From: Ewingella americana ATCC 33852
GTDB lineage: Bacteria > Pseudomonadota > Gammaproteobacteria > Enterobacterales > Enterobacteriaceae
Assembly (NCBI RefSeq): GCF_000735345.1
Contig: NZ_JMPJ01000040.1
Span: 1-64,000, forward strand
Direction of reading: 5' to 3'
Length of the DNA: 64,000 nt
The position numbers and the translations under genes were made by a program. This document shows positions 16,924 through 25,109 of the stretch, piece by piece. Under the pieces are notes generated by a model, which did not search any database, was not told the DNA's origin, and worked only from the letters and a program-made list of their open reading frames with translations. Numbering within the stretch: the first letter of the stretch is position 1; each line of letters begins with the position of its first letter.

Positions 16924-17658
16924 ATGTTAGATAAATGGATTTTGGTCACCGGAGGCAGTCGGGGGATAGGTCGCGCGACGGTTCTCGAGTTAGCAAAAGA
17001 GTGGAACGTGGTTTTCACATGGCAGAATGGTGAAGAACAGAGCCAATCATTGCTAACACTATGCCATTCGTTACCGGGACGGGTCGAAGGCATCCGCTGC
17101 GACGGTCGAGACGAGATTAAGGTGAATGATTGGGCCGAAAAGTTGATTGAGCGCCTCGGTGCTCCTCACGGCATTATTCATAATGCGGGGATCACCCTCG
17201 ATGCACTGCATCTACTTCAGACCTCAGAAAACTGGCGGCAGATAATGGATACCAATCTGAATGCGGTTTTCAATTGGAACAAATCGCTATTACCCGCGAT
17301 GATTGCCCAAAGAGAAGGGGCGATAGTTATGATGTCATCTGTCTCGGGTATAAAGGGTAATATCGGGCAAACGGCATACGGTGCCAGTAAAGCGGCGATG
17401 ATCGGCCTGAGCCGTTCGCTGGCGGTAGAGTTAGGCAGGTTCGGCATTCGCGTGAACAGTTTATTACCCGGGTTTATTGATAGCGAAATGCTTCAATCTT
17501 TGCCTAAAGAGAAAATGGCGGCCATGCGATGCCTTATTCCGATGAGGCGATTGGGGCAACCCGAAGAGGTTGCTAGCGCCGTAGCTTGGTTAGTCGGCAA
17601 CGGTTCTCGCTATATGACTGGGCAGACGCTAGTTGTTGATGGTGGTATGACTGCATAA
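16924..17658 (+). CDS. 3-oxoacyl-ACP reductase, FabG-like SDR
   Basis: 244 residues, the size of FabG. Nucleotide-binding motif TGGSRGIG (9-16), NNAG-type motif HNAG (86-89), catalytic Ser in MSSVSG, Tyr152 and Lys156 (YGASK), and the C-terminal GQTLVVDGG are all present. It should reduce 3-oxoacyl-ACP with NADPH. It is the last gene of the eleven-gene operon. No enoyl reductase is encoded nearby, so the product may keep double bonds unless host FabI supplies that step. Confidence 0.92.
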   Translation: MLDKWILVTGGSRGIGRATVLELAKEWNVVFTWQNGEEQSQSLLTLCHSLPGRVEGIRCDGRDEIKVNDWAEKLIERLGAPHGIIHNAGITLDALHLLQTSENWRQIMDTNLNAVFNWNKSLLPAMIAQREGAIVMMSSVSGIKGNIGQTAYGASKAAMIGLSRSLAVELGRFGIRVNSLLPGFIDSEMLQSLPKEKMAAMRCLIPMRRLGQPEEVASAVAWLVGNGSRYMTGQTLVVDGGMTA

Positions 17659-17690
17659 CTGTATTACACATTACCTGGTAATTGTCGAAT

Positions 17691-17722
17691 GAGACATCAA
17701 GGGGGCCATGCTTTGATGTCTC
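17691..17722 (+). terminator. Hairpin after the peptide/acyl operon
   Basis: GAGACATCAA (17691-17700) pairs perfectly with TTGATGTCTC (17713-17722). The spacing and the position 33 bases after the reductase stop suggest the operon's 3' end. The following bases are only mildly T-rich, so termination is inferred. Confidence 0.5.
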
Positions 17723-18508
17723 TTACTAAAATCACATCTATTATTCTGTTTCTCCCGTCGTAAAACACCCTTCATTTCTCCTATTTGCAATGTCTTTTTG
17801 TCTAAACTCATAGTAAAAGAGAAGATAATCCTTAGAAATATCTTAGCTGCATTTGTCTGAAATAATGGTCCATCTTAGCGGTACTCCTATGTCTCTAGTT
17901 TTTTAGTATATGGCTGTTACTCATACCTTTTGTTAGTAGAATCGTTAATTCATAAAACTACAATTTGCGATCATTCTTGGCTTTTCCTTTTTTAAAAGGT
18001 GATTTTCATCTGAAAGATAATGTTGATATTTGATGTTGAAATTAATGAGACAGTTTAAATTATAATGACTCATTTGGAGTTGTGTGCTGTTCAGGTTTAT
18101 TTTCTTGGGTCATTAATTTAGGTGGGGTGTTTTTTTTGGAATTAAAATTTAGCGCTTTCGCTTCAGTTGCTTGAATAAAAGTAAAGGCTAATTAAGAAGT
18201 AAGAAAATACTTAGATTGTAATTGATTGTAGAGCTTAAAATTCCCTTCTAACTAATTGATATATATTTATTTATTCTGGCGTTGCCATTAATTTACACAG
18301 AGTATTGACACTCTTTTTTAGCGGAATTAGAGTAGGCCCACTTTGATTCGAAATGAATTGTTTGGCATTTTACTTGAATGACTCAGGCGTTTATTTAAGA
18401 GGGGGAACCTCTACAGAACAAAGTAAAGGAATGGCAGATGGTTTTGCCAAAAACAATGCGAACGCCAATGACGGCGTCCTAAAAGCATGTGTTCTAAGGA
18501 AATTGAAA
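17723..18508 (+). promoter_or_regulatory. AT-rich region upstream of the fimbrial operon
   Basis: Nearly 800 bases without a convincing gene. A candidate promoter for the fimbrial operon is TTGACA (18305-18310), 17 bases, TAGAGT (18328-18333). Another possible -10 is TATAAT at 18061-18066 with TTGAAA at 18036-18041 (19-base spacer). A reading frame is open from 18353 into the pilin gene, but only the ATG at 18509 has a Shine-Dalgarno site and signal peptide. Long AT-rich leaders like this are typical of fimbrial operons and of H-NS-bound DNA. I could not find by eye a pair of inverted repeats that would make a fim-type switch. Confidence 0.45.
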
Positions 18509-19027
18509 ATGAAAAGAAATATTACTGGTTTGGCTTTGTTAGTTGCTTCTATTGTCTCAACTTCAGCTTTTGCTATTGACGGTACAATAAACTTTAAAGG
18601 TAACGTTATTAGCAACCCATGTACGGTGAGTGCCGCTTCTAAAAGTCTTGATGTTCAGTTGGGTAAAATCAGCGCAACTTCATTTCCAACATCTGGATCG
18701 TTGTCAGCTGCGCAGAAATTTACTTTAGTACTTTCAGGTTGCCCAACAACGGTCACCAGTGCCAAAGTTCGCTTTGATGGTAACCAAGTTTCTGGTGATA
18801 ACAGCATACTGGCGGTGACAAGTGGCACTGGTAAAGCGGGCGGCATAGGTATTAAGATTTACGATAGAAACGATAATCCAGTTAGCCTATACCAAGATTC
18901 AGCTGCATATCCTCTAACGACAGCAGCTAATAATCTTGAGTTTAAAGCGCGTTATGTTTCACTGGCTAATACGGTAACACCGGGCGCAGCCGATGGTGCA
19001 GCCCAGTTTACAATTATCTATCAATAA
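18509..19027 (+). CDS. Major fimbrial subunit (type 1 / FimA-like pilin)
   Basis: 172 residues from the ATG at 18509, which has CTAAGGA (18494-18500) eight bases upstream. A signal peptide (MKRNITGLALLVASIVSTSAFA) precedes the mature pilin. Two cysteines (NPCTVS and SGCPTT) form the pilin disulfide. The protein ends in the beta-strand AAQFTIIYQ with penultimate Tyr, which chaperones recognise. It is the first and most likely most abundantly expressed gene of the operon. Confidence 0.92.
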   Translation: MKRNITGLALLVASIVSTSAFAIDGTINFKGNVISNPCTVSAASKSLDVQLGKISATSFPTSGSLSAAQKFTLVLSGCPTTVTSAKVRFDGNQVSGDNSILAVTSGTGKAGGIGIKIYDRNDNPVSLYQDSAAYPLTTAANNLEFKARYVSLANTVTPGAADGAAQFTIIYQ

Positions 19028-19071
19028 ACCTAAATCATTAAATTTAATGTTTTAAGAAAAAATTGAAGCGT

Positions 19072-19102
19072 TAGATCAAGGGTAAGTATTGCCCTTGATC
19101 TA
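19072..19102 (+). terminator. Hairpin between pilin and chaperone genes
   Basis: TAGATCAAGGG (19072-19082) and CCCTTGATCTA (19092-19102) form a perfect 11-bp stem with a nine-base loop, followed by a T-rich stretch. In fimbrial operons such hairpins between the major subunit and the assembly genes often act as partial terminators or RNA stabilisers, keeping pilin in excess. That role is inferred here. Confidence 0.6.
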
Positions 19103-19129
19103 TTTGGAATATTTTCTAGGGAAAACATC

Positions 19130-19816
19130 ATGGAAAGATGGCGAACTATGGTTTTAACAGCATTTCTGCTGTTTATGACCACATCGGTACAGGCAGGGAT
19201 TGTAATAGGTGGCACACGTCTTATTTATGAAGGTAATAAAAAAGAGGCGTCAATTACTATCAATAATCCCGACAAGCTACCCTATCTTATCCAATCGTGG
19301 ATAGATGGTGAACTTATCTCTGGGCAAAGCAAAGCGGACAAAGCCCCCTTTATTGCGACACCACCATTATTTCGTTTAGAGGCTGAACGGCAGAACGTAC
19401 TTCGCGTAGTACGTGCGGGCGGCAATTTACCAGAAAATAAAGAATCCATATTTTGGATGAATATAAAATCTATTCCTTATGCAGACAAAAGGGAGAATTC
19501 GCTACAAATCGCCATCAAGACACGTATAAAAATGATTTACAGACCAGCAGGTATCGCCACCACGCCTGAAGAAGTCGTAAAAACTATTATATGGAAACGG
19601 ACCGGTGATTCTGTGCAAATCACTAATCCATCAGCGCACTATTTCACTTTCTTTAACGTAAAGATTAATGGTGCTGAAATTAAAGACGTTCCCATGGTCT
19701 CTCCGCAATCAACTGCCAGTTTTATACTACCGAAAAATATTATCGGAAATTCTCTAAGCTGGCAATATATCAATGATTATGGCGGGACCAGCCAGTCTTT
19801 TTTTCAGACATTATGA
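19130..19816 (+). CDS. Periplasmic fimbrial chaperone (PapD/FimC family)
   Basis: 228 residues with a signal peptide ending near VQA. Two immunoglobulin-like domains are present. The conserved G1 strand region (KTRIKMIYRPAG) and the earlier GTRLIYEGNKKEASITINN and ENKESIFWMNIKSIP are hallmarks of the family. It caps pilin subunits by donor-strand complementation and delivers them to the usher. CTAGGG precedes the ATG at 19130 at good spacing. Confidence 0.93.
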   Translation: MERWRTMVLTAFLLFMTTSVQAGIVIGGTRLIYEGNKKEASITINNPDKLPYLIQSWIDGELISGQSKADKAPFIATPPLFRLEAERQNVLRVVRAGGNLPENKESIFWMNIKSIPYADKRENSLQIAIKTRIKMIYRPAGIATTPEEVVKTIIWKRTGDSVQITNPSAHYFTFFNVKINGAEIKDVPMVSPQSTASFILPKNIIGNSLSWQYINDYGGTSQSFFQTL

Positions 19817-19919
19817 ACGCTCATAGTTACTGAGCAGCCGTAAATAACGTTAGGGCGCTATGGATGCGCACTACCTGTCACGCCGGTTATTTGGCGGTGA
19901 TAAGAAGGGAATCAAAATA

Positions 19920-22481
19920 ATGAAAAAACCGCAGAGAAACGGCTCAGTCGGATTCAAACATTCCTATCTTGCTTGGTTCATCTCATGCCAGCTTGCTGCC
20001 ACGCTTGGCATAATTGGAATTGGCGTAGCGAACGCTGAAGAATATTTTAGTCCGGCTTTGCTTGAAATCGATAATCCAATGCAGGGAAATGCCGATCTTT
20101 CTATTTTCGAAAAAAGCGGCAACCAACCACCTGGTGTCTATCGCGTTGATATTTACCTCAACGGAACCATGATCACCACTCAGGATGTCGACTTTAGCTT
20201 ATCTACTGATGCAGCAGGTAATCAAAGTCTACAACCTTGTCTGAACGCAGAGATGTTAAGAGAGTTAGGCGTCAAAGTCGCACTTTATCCAAACATTAGC
20301 GTAACGAAAGAGTGCGTAAACCTCAGCGAAGATATTCCACAGGCCTCTGCTCGCTTTGACTTTGAACAGCAGCGCCTAGACATTAGCCTACCTCAGGCAT
20401 CGTTAAATCTTCAGGCTCGCGGCTATGTATCGCCAGAAAAATGGGACAGCGGTATTCCTGCTCTGCTTATGAACTATAACTTTACAGGCGCTAATCAACA
20501 GGCTGAAAATAATAAAAAGCAGGATAGTGAAAACTATTACTTAAACCTTAGAACCGGTATCAATTTAGCCGATTGGCGTCTGCGTAATTATTCTACGTGG
20601 AGTCGAGATAGCGAGGGTAGCAATCGCTGGAAATCGATTAATACTTACTTGCAACGCGACATTAAGGTATTAAAGAGCCAATTAGTCTTGGGTGATAGTA
20701 CCTCACCAAGCGAAGTCTTTGACTCGGTTTCATTCCGGGGGGCGCAATTAGCTTCTGACGATGACATGCTTCCTGACAGCATGAAAGGTTACTCACCAGT
20801 GGTCAGAGGTATTGCTCGTAGCAATGCGCAGGTCACTATCAGGCAGAATGGCTATGTTATTTACCAAAGCTATGTTGCACCGGGTCCATTTAATATTTCA
20901 GATCTCTATCCAACATCAGGCTCTGGTGACTTACAGGTCACGATTAAAGAGGCTGACGGAAGTGAGCAGAATTTGGTGGTGCCTTTTGCTGCTGTTCCGG
21001 TTTTACAGCGTGAAGGCCGACTCAAATATAGCCTGACCAGTGGTCAATATCGCTCTTACAACAGTGATACCGAGAAAACAGTCTTTTCGCAGGCAACGGC
21101 CATTTACGGTATGCGCTATGGCGCCACTGCCTATGGCGGTATTCAGACGGCCAGTAAGTACCAAGCTTTAGTCGCGGGTTTGGGGCAAAACTTAGGGCGC
21201 ATAGGCGCACTATCTGCTGACGTCACACAGGCTTGGACAACGCAACAAGATACGCCAAAAACCAGTGGTCAGTCTTACCGTCTGCGCTACGGCAAGAGTT
21301 TTGTGGATACCGGTACTAACTTCAGCATTGCGAGTTATCGCTATTCAACGGCGGGCTTCTACACATTGCAAGAGGCTTTAGACAGTTATAACAAAGGTAA
21401 TAGCAACACTACGGATCAGAAAAAGAACCGTTTTGAACTGACCATGAGCCAGAACCTATGGGATCAAGGCGGAGCTATTTCACTCAGCCTGGTCAAAGAA
21501 AGGTATTGGAACAACAATCGCAGCACAGAATCCGTGGGCGTGGGCTACAACAATACATGGTCAGGCATTTCATACGGCCTGAATTATACCTACAACAAAA
21601 ACGGTACAGACAGCTACGGGTCCCGCACTTTATATACTGACCAAGTTTTTGCTCTTAACGTCAGCGTGCCGCTAAATAAATGGTTACCGGGTGGCTACGC
21701 CACTTATGGGATGAGCGGCAGTAAAAAAGGAAATACCACTCAGAATCTGGGCTTAAGCGGAACAGCGCTGGCTGATGATAATTTAAATTATAACCTGAGT
21801 CAGGGCTATGGCAGTGAAGGTCAGGGCAACAGCGGAAGTGCTGCTATCGATTATAAAGGCGGCAAAGGTGAGCTCAATCTGGGTTATAGCTATGACAAAA
21901 ATCAGCGACGCCTGAATTATGGGTTAGAAGGTGGAGTAATAGCCCATGAAAATGGTTTGACCCTCTCTCAGCCACTGAGCGAAACCATGGTACTGGTAAA
22001 AGCGCCAGGTGCGGGCGATGTCAGAGTGACAGGTAATTCTGGAGTTAAAACTGATGGGCGTGGATATGCCGTAGTGCCATACGCAACGCCATACCGTAAT
22101 AACCAAATTGTCTTAGATACTCAAACACTGCCTGACGATGTAGATATCACCATGAGTTCAACGTCAGTCATTCCTGCCCGTGGGGCCGTGGTACGTGCAG
22201 ATTTCAACCCTAGAGTGGGTCAGCGCGTATTAATGACCCTCACCCGCAGTAATGGCGCGCCGGTGCCTTTTGGCGCGATGGTTAGCGACCTCAACCACAA
22301 AGGTTATAGCGGAAATATCGTCGGTGACGATGGTCAGGTTTATCTAACAGGGATGAGTGAATCTGGTCGATTGGGTGTGAAGTGGGGTAACGCATCTTCG
22401 CAATACTGCGAGGTGAATTATCGTCTGCCTGAATCAATTGAAGCCACTAGTATTGAGTTGTTGAAAGGGGAATGCCGATGA
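19920..22481 (+). CDS. Fimbrial outer-membrane usher (FimD/PapC family)
   Basis: 853 residues from the ATG at 19920 (AAGAAGGGA at 19902-19910); the frame is open 60 bases further upstream. The signal peptide ends near ANA. N-terminal domain (YFSPALLEIDNPMQGNADLSIFE), 24-strand pore, plug and C-terminal domains are all represented, including RGAQLASDDDMLPDSMKGYSPVVRG split over the usual fimbrial usher signature. Two cysteines near the C terminus (YCEVNYRLP and GECR) are typical. The stop overlaps the adhesin start (ATGA, 22478-22481). Confidence 0.94.
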   Translation: MKKPQRNGSVGFKHSYLAWFISCQLAATLGIIGIGVANAEEYFSPALLEIDNPMQGNADLSIFEKSGNQPPGVYRVDIYLNGTMITTQDVDFSLSTDAAGNQSLQPCLNAEMLRELGVKVALYPNISVTKECVNLSEDIPQASARFDFEQQRLDISLPQASLNLQARGYVSPEKWDSGIPALLMNYNFTGANQQAENNKKQDSENYYLNLRTGINLADWRLRNYSTWSRDSEGSNRWKSINTYLQRDIKVLKSQLVLGDSTSPSEVFDSVSFRGAQLASDDDMLPDSMKGYSPVVRGIARSNAQVTIRQNGYVIYQSYVAPGPFNISDLYPTSGSGDLQVTIKEADGSEQNLVVPFAAVPVLQREGRLKYSLTSGQYRSYNSDTEKTVFSQATAIYGMRYGATAYGGIQTASKYQALVAGLGQNLGRIGALSADVTQAWTTQQDTPKTSGQSYRLRYGKSFVDTGTNFSIASYRYSTAGFYTLQEALDSYNKGNSNTTDQKKNRFELTMSQNLWDQGGAISLSLVKERYWNNNRSTESVGVGYNNTWSGISYGLNYTYNKNGTDSYGSRTLYTDQVFALNVSVPLNKWLPGGYATYGMSGSKKGNTTQNLGLSGTALADDNLNYNLSQGYGSEGQGNSGSAAIDYKGGKGELNLGYSYDKNQRRLNYGLEGGVIAHENGLTLSQPLSETMVLVKAPGAGDVRVTGNSGVKTDGRGYAVVPYATPYRNNQIVLDTQTLPDDVDITMSSTSVIPARGAVVRADFNPRVGQRVLMTLTRSNGAPVPFGAMVSDLNHKGYSGNIVGDDGQVYLTGMSESGRLGVKWGNASSQYCEVNYRLPESIEATSIELLKGECR

Positions 22482-23581
22482 AATCGAACAAGGATAGAAA
22501 TAATTTAAATAGCAATATTTACCGACAGTCGGTGATCCCTGCTAAATACAAGCTTATTAATGCCAAAGTATTAACACTGCTGGGTGTCAGCATCGCCATG
22601 GGTCTGTTTAGCAGTGCAGCAAACGCTTATACCTGCGGGCCTGACACTAGTACTAAAGTCTATAATTTTAATATGAATTATAACTTAACCACGCCAGAAG
22701 ATAATATGGCAGGGATGGTAAAGCGTAATGCTTACTCCTGGAACACCGCAGGGGATTATACAGTTTCATGCGCATGTAATGGGACATATATGGCCCCGTA
22801 TATTACAGCAACGGTGCCTGAGCACGGTGGGGTCGTTTATAATGACGGCACCAATAAATTCTACGCCATCAGCCGTTATTTAGCGGTATCAAGCAGTGTG
22901 TTTGTTGCGGGCGGTTTAAGAAGGGTAATCCCTGCACCATTCCATCTCAGTAATCAAAATACCGTTGGAGTAACATGCACTCGAAGTGGTTTCTGGGAAA
23001 CTGGAAATAAAGGTACTGTTTCACTCTATTTTAGAAGAGCCTTCGTTGGCGTGCAGACTATTCCAATGACTAAAGTTGTGGATATTTTCGTCGCCACAGA
23101 CAGTACGAGTAAATCAACAGTTCCCGTTGCATCAGTCTTTATGAGTGGCACTGTCACAATCCCTCAATCTTGTACCATTAATGGTGGTGGCGTCATTACA
23201 ATCCCCTTTGGGGATATCATCGCGTCTGATATCAGTACAAAGGGTCAAATGGCTAAAGGTTTTGTGCCAAAAAATCAGCAGTTAAACGTAGCTTGTAATA
23301 ACATTTCTGAAGGTGTGAAGGTGAGCTTGTCATTCCAAGGGAAACCGGATGCCAGCGAACCGAGCGTTCTGTCAACTACTAACCAGAATGTAGGTGTGAA
23401 AATTGAAAATGTCTCAGGAGAGGTGATCCCACCAGTAAACGGAGGGTTGTCGCTGAATATGAATTACGCCACGCAGTCTGCAACGTCACAAATAAAACTA
23501 TATCCAATAAATACCACGGGACAAATGCCAGAGACTGGTAATTTTACAGCTACAGCGACCATTCAGGCCGAAATTGAATAA
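22478..23581 (+). CDS. Two-domain fimbrial tip adhesin
   Basis: 367 residues from the ATG at 22478, which overlaps the usher stop and follows AAAGGGGA. The N terminus is long and charged, about 30 residues, before the hydrophobic part of the signal peptide (LTLLGVSIAMGLFSSAANA). Residues about 50-215 form a unique Tyr/Asn-rich N-terminal domain, presumably the receptor-binding lectin. From about 225 onward is a pilin domain (SGTVTIPQSCTINGGGVITIPFG). This architecture is that of FimH/MrpH-like tip adhesins. The receptor is unknown. Confidence 0.82.
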   Translation: MKSNKDRNNLNSNIYRQSVIPAKYKLINAKVLTLLGVSIAMGLFSSAANAYTCGPDTSTKVYNFNMNYNLTTPEDNMAGMVKRNAYSWNTAGDYTVSCACNGTYMAPYITATVPEHGGVVYNDGTNKFYAISRYLAVSSSVFVAGGLRRVIPAPFHLSNQNTVGVTCTRSGFWETGNKGTVSLYFRRAFVGVQTIPMTKVVDIFVATDSTSKSTVPVASVFMSGTVTIPQSCTINGGGVITIPFGDIIASDISTKGQMAKGFVPKNQQLNVACNNISEGVKVSLSFQGKPDASEPSVLSTTNQNVGVKIENVSGEVIPPVNGGLSLNMNYATQSATSQIKLYPINTTGQMPETGNFTATATIQAEIE

Positions 23582-23651
23582 TTTAGCGCGCTGTTACCCA
23601 TAGCATTCATCATAAGTATGAATGCTATTTAAAGTTTACAAGGATGTTCAA

Positions 23652-24185
23652 ATGAAGATTGTTACAATAGCAAAAATTAAGATGGTTACATTAATAATGC
23701 TAATTATTGGCGTAACTCCTTATTCCCTCCAGTCGGCAACCCTTTTACAAGTCACTGGTAATATCAAAGCCGGGCCTTGCCGAGTCAATTTTCCTACCTC
23801 AGGCGTTGAGGTCAATCTCGGCGAGGGAATACGACAATATACTTTAGAAAGAGCAGGCTCCGCAGCACCTTGGGTAGATTTTAGTCTGCAGCTAACTGAC
23901 TGTCCTAAAACTACCACTAACGTGACTTTGACAGTCAATGGCACACCGGGGTCAGCAGGTTCAGATACCTTTATCAATACTGGGTCTGCTACTAATGTAC
24001 AAATACAAGTTCAAAATCAGAGTGATAGCCGGATATTAGGTAATGGGGCTAATGTGACGCAGGCGGTTAATAGCGCTAACTCTTCCGCTGAATTTAGTTT
24101 GCAGGCACGGGCATATTCTACTTCTGGTAATGCCAAGCCGGGGACTATAGCAGGCAGCATGCAGGTTAGCTTCACATATCAATAA
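23652..24185 (+). CDS. Minor fimbrial subunit
   Basis: 177 residues from the ATG at 23652 (CAAGGA at 23639-23644). A signal peptide (VTLIMLIIGVTPYSLQSA) precedes a small pilin with two cysteines (AGPCRVNF and LTDCPKT), and the end reads GSMQVSFTYQ with penultimate Tyr. It is probably a tip-fibrillum adaptor or a terminator subunit. Its place after the adhesin gene differs from fimAICDFGH, where the adhesin is last. Confidence 0.85.
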   Translation: MKIVTIAKIKMVTLIMLIIGVTPYSLQSATLLQVTGNIKAGPCRVNFPTSGVEVNLGEGIRQYTLERAGSAAPWVDFSLQLTDCPKTTTNVTLTVNGTPGSAGSDTFINTGSATNVQIQVQNQSDSRILGNGANVTQAVNSANSSAEFSLQARAYSTSGNAKPGTIAGSMQVSFTYQ

Positions 24186-24243
24186 GTAGGCTTTTAACTA
24201 GAGGAAATGATTATAATTTACCGAGATTATTTGGTTTTGGAAA

Positions 24244-24283
24244 ATATTTTTCACTGCTGTTACTGAATGGCAGTGAAAAATAT
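24244..24283 (+). terminator. Hairpin after the fimbrial structural genes
   Basis: A perfect 14-bp stem, ATATTTTTCACTGC at 24244-24257 and GCAGTGAAAAATAT at 24270-24283, with a 12-base loop. It separates the fimbrial genes from the two regulator genes and likely terminates the structural operon. Confidence 0.6.
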
Positions 24284-24331
24284 ATAGGCCATGCATTATG
24301 AGGAATATATTTTGAACATCAAGATGAGAAG

Positions 24332-25051
24332 GTGCGTATTTTGCCAATGTCGCCGTTACACCGTATTGCATCGTCATCATTAATGAGGACCTTAGCTGTT
24401 AAAAACGGTGGGGTGATAATTATGGAAAGTTGCCCAGTGACAGCCTTAGGAATGCGTCGTCTTCTGCTTGAAGATTGTGATATCGGTAAAGAGATTATTC
24501 ATGCCAGCACTCTGGCGGATATTGTTCCGCTAATTAAGACACACCGCCCAAAGCTGCTGATAATGGATTTGTGCGGAGAAAATGAATCCGTGTTAGATGG
24601 GCTGAGACTTTTACCTTCTATTTATTCTCGCTGGCCTGAGATGAAGGTTGTGGTCTGCACCGCCTTCAGCGAATACATAATATTGCAATTGGTCGCTTCG
24701 TCAGGAGCTCACGGTATCTTATTAAAAAGTGAACCCACAATCGCCTTCCTTAAATGTATTTCACAGACTATGACAGGAGGGAATTTTTATAGCCCTAAGC
24801 TACGTCAACTTCTGCGTTTGTCAGAATCAGATAAAGAGATAATGGCGCTAACCCGGCGGGAGCTTGATGTACTGACTTATCTTTTTTCTGGCATGAATGT
24901 CTCTTCAGTAGCCGCAAAAATGCACCGTGATATTCGCACCATTAGTACCCATAAACGCAACGCCATGGCGAAATTAGGTTTTAAGAACGACAGTGAGTTG
25001 TTTGCGCAAGGAATATGGATGATGAAAGCCTGGCCTGGCGGGTGTTTCTGA
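24332..25051 (+). CDS. LuxR/RcsB-like response regulator (fimbrial regulator candidate)
   Basis: Up to 239 residues. A receiver-like domain (about 30-150) keeps an Asp in LLIMDLCGENES and a Lys in ILLKSEP. A LuxR-type helix-turn-helix follows (LTRRELDVLTYLFSGMNVSSVAAKMHRDIRTISTHKRNAM read across 175-215). It resembles the RcsB/BglJ/FimZ group, which often controls fimbriae or capsule. The start is uncertain: GTG 24332, TTG 24341 (best spaced from GAGAAGG) and ATG 24347 are all in frame. It is followed 58 bases later by a related gene, and no partner kinase is nearby. Confidence 0.8.
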   Translation: MRILPMSPLHRIASSSLMRTLAVKNGGVIIMESCPVTALGMRRLLLEDCDIGKEIIHASTLADIVPLIKTHRPKLLIMDLCGENESVLDGLRLLPSIYSRWPEMKVVVCTAFSEYIILQLVASSGAHGILLKSEPTIAFLKCISQTMTGGNFYSPKLRQLLRLSESDKEIMALTRRELDVLTYLFSGMNVSSVAAKMHRDIRTISTHKRNAMAKLGFKNDSELFAQGIWMMKAWPGGCF

Positions 25052-25109
25052 AATAGAAATACCCGGCCCATCTCAATGGCATACATCAAATAAAACAGGG
25101 AGTTATATT

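Noticed and set aside
14552-17658. Aryl polyene or polyketide/NRPS cluster
   Set aside because: The ketosynthase, dehydratase, carrier protein and reductase resemble aryl polyene enzymes, but there is no aromatic starter lyase or ligase, no second ketosynthase and no NRPS or modular PKS domain.
17723-18508. Invertible fim-type promoter switch upstream of the pilin gene
   Set aside because: I looked for paired inverted repeats around the candidate promoter and found none convincing by eye. A computed inverted-repeat search is needed.
18353-18508. Pilin reading frame extended upstream by 52 codons
   Set aside because: The extension has no Shine-Dalgarno site and would bury the signal peptide; the ATG at 18509 has both.
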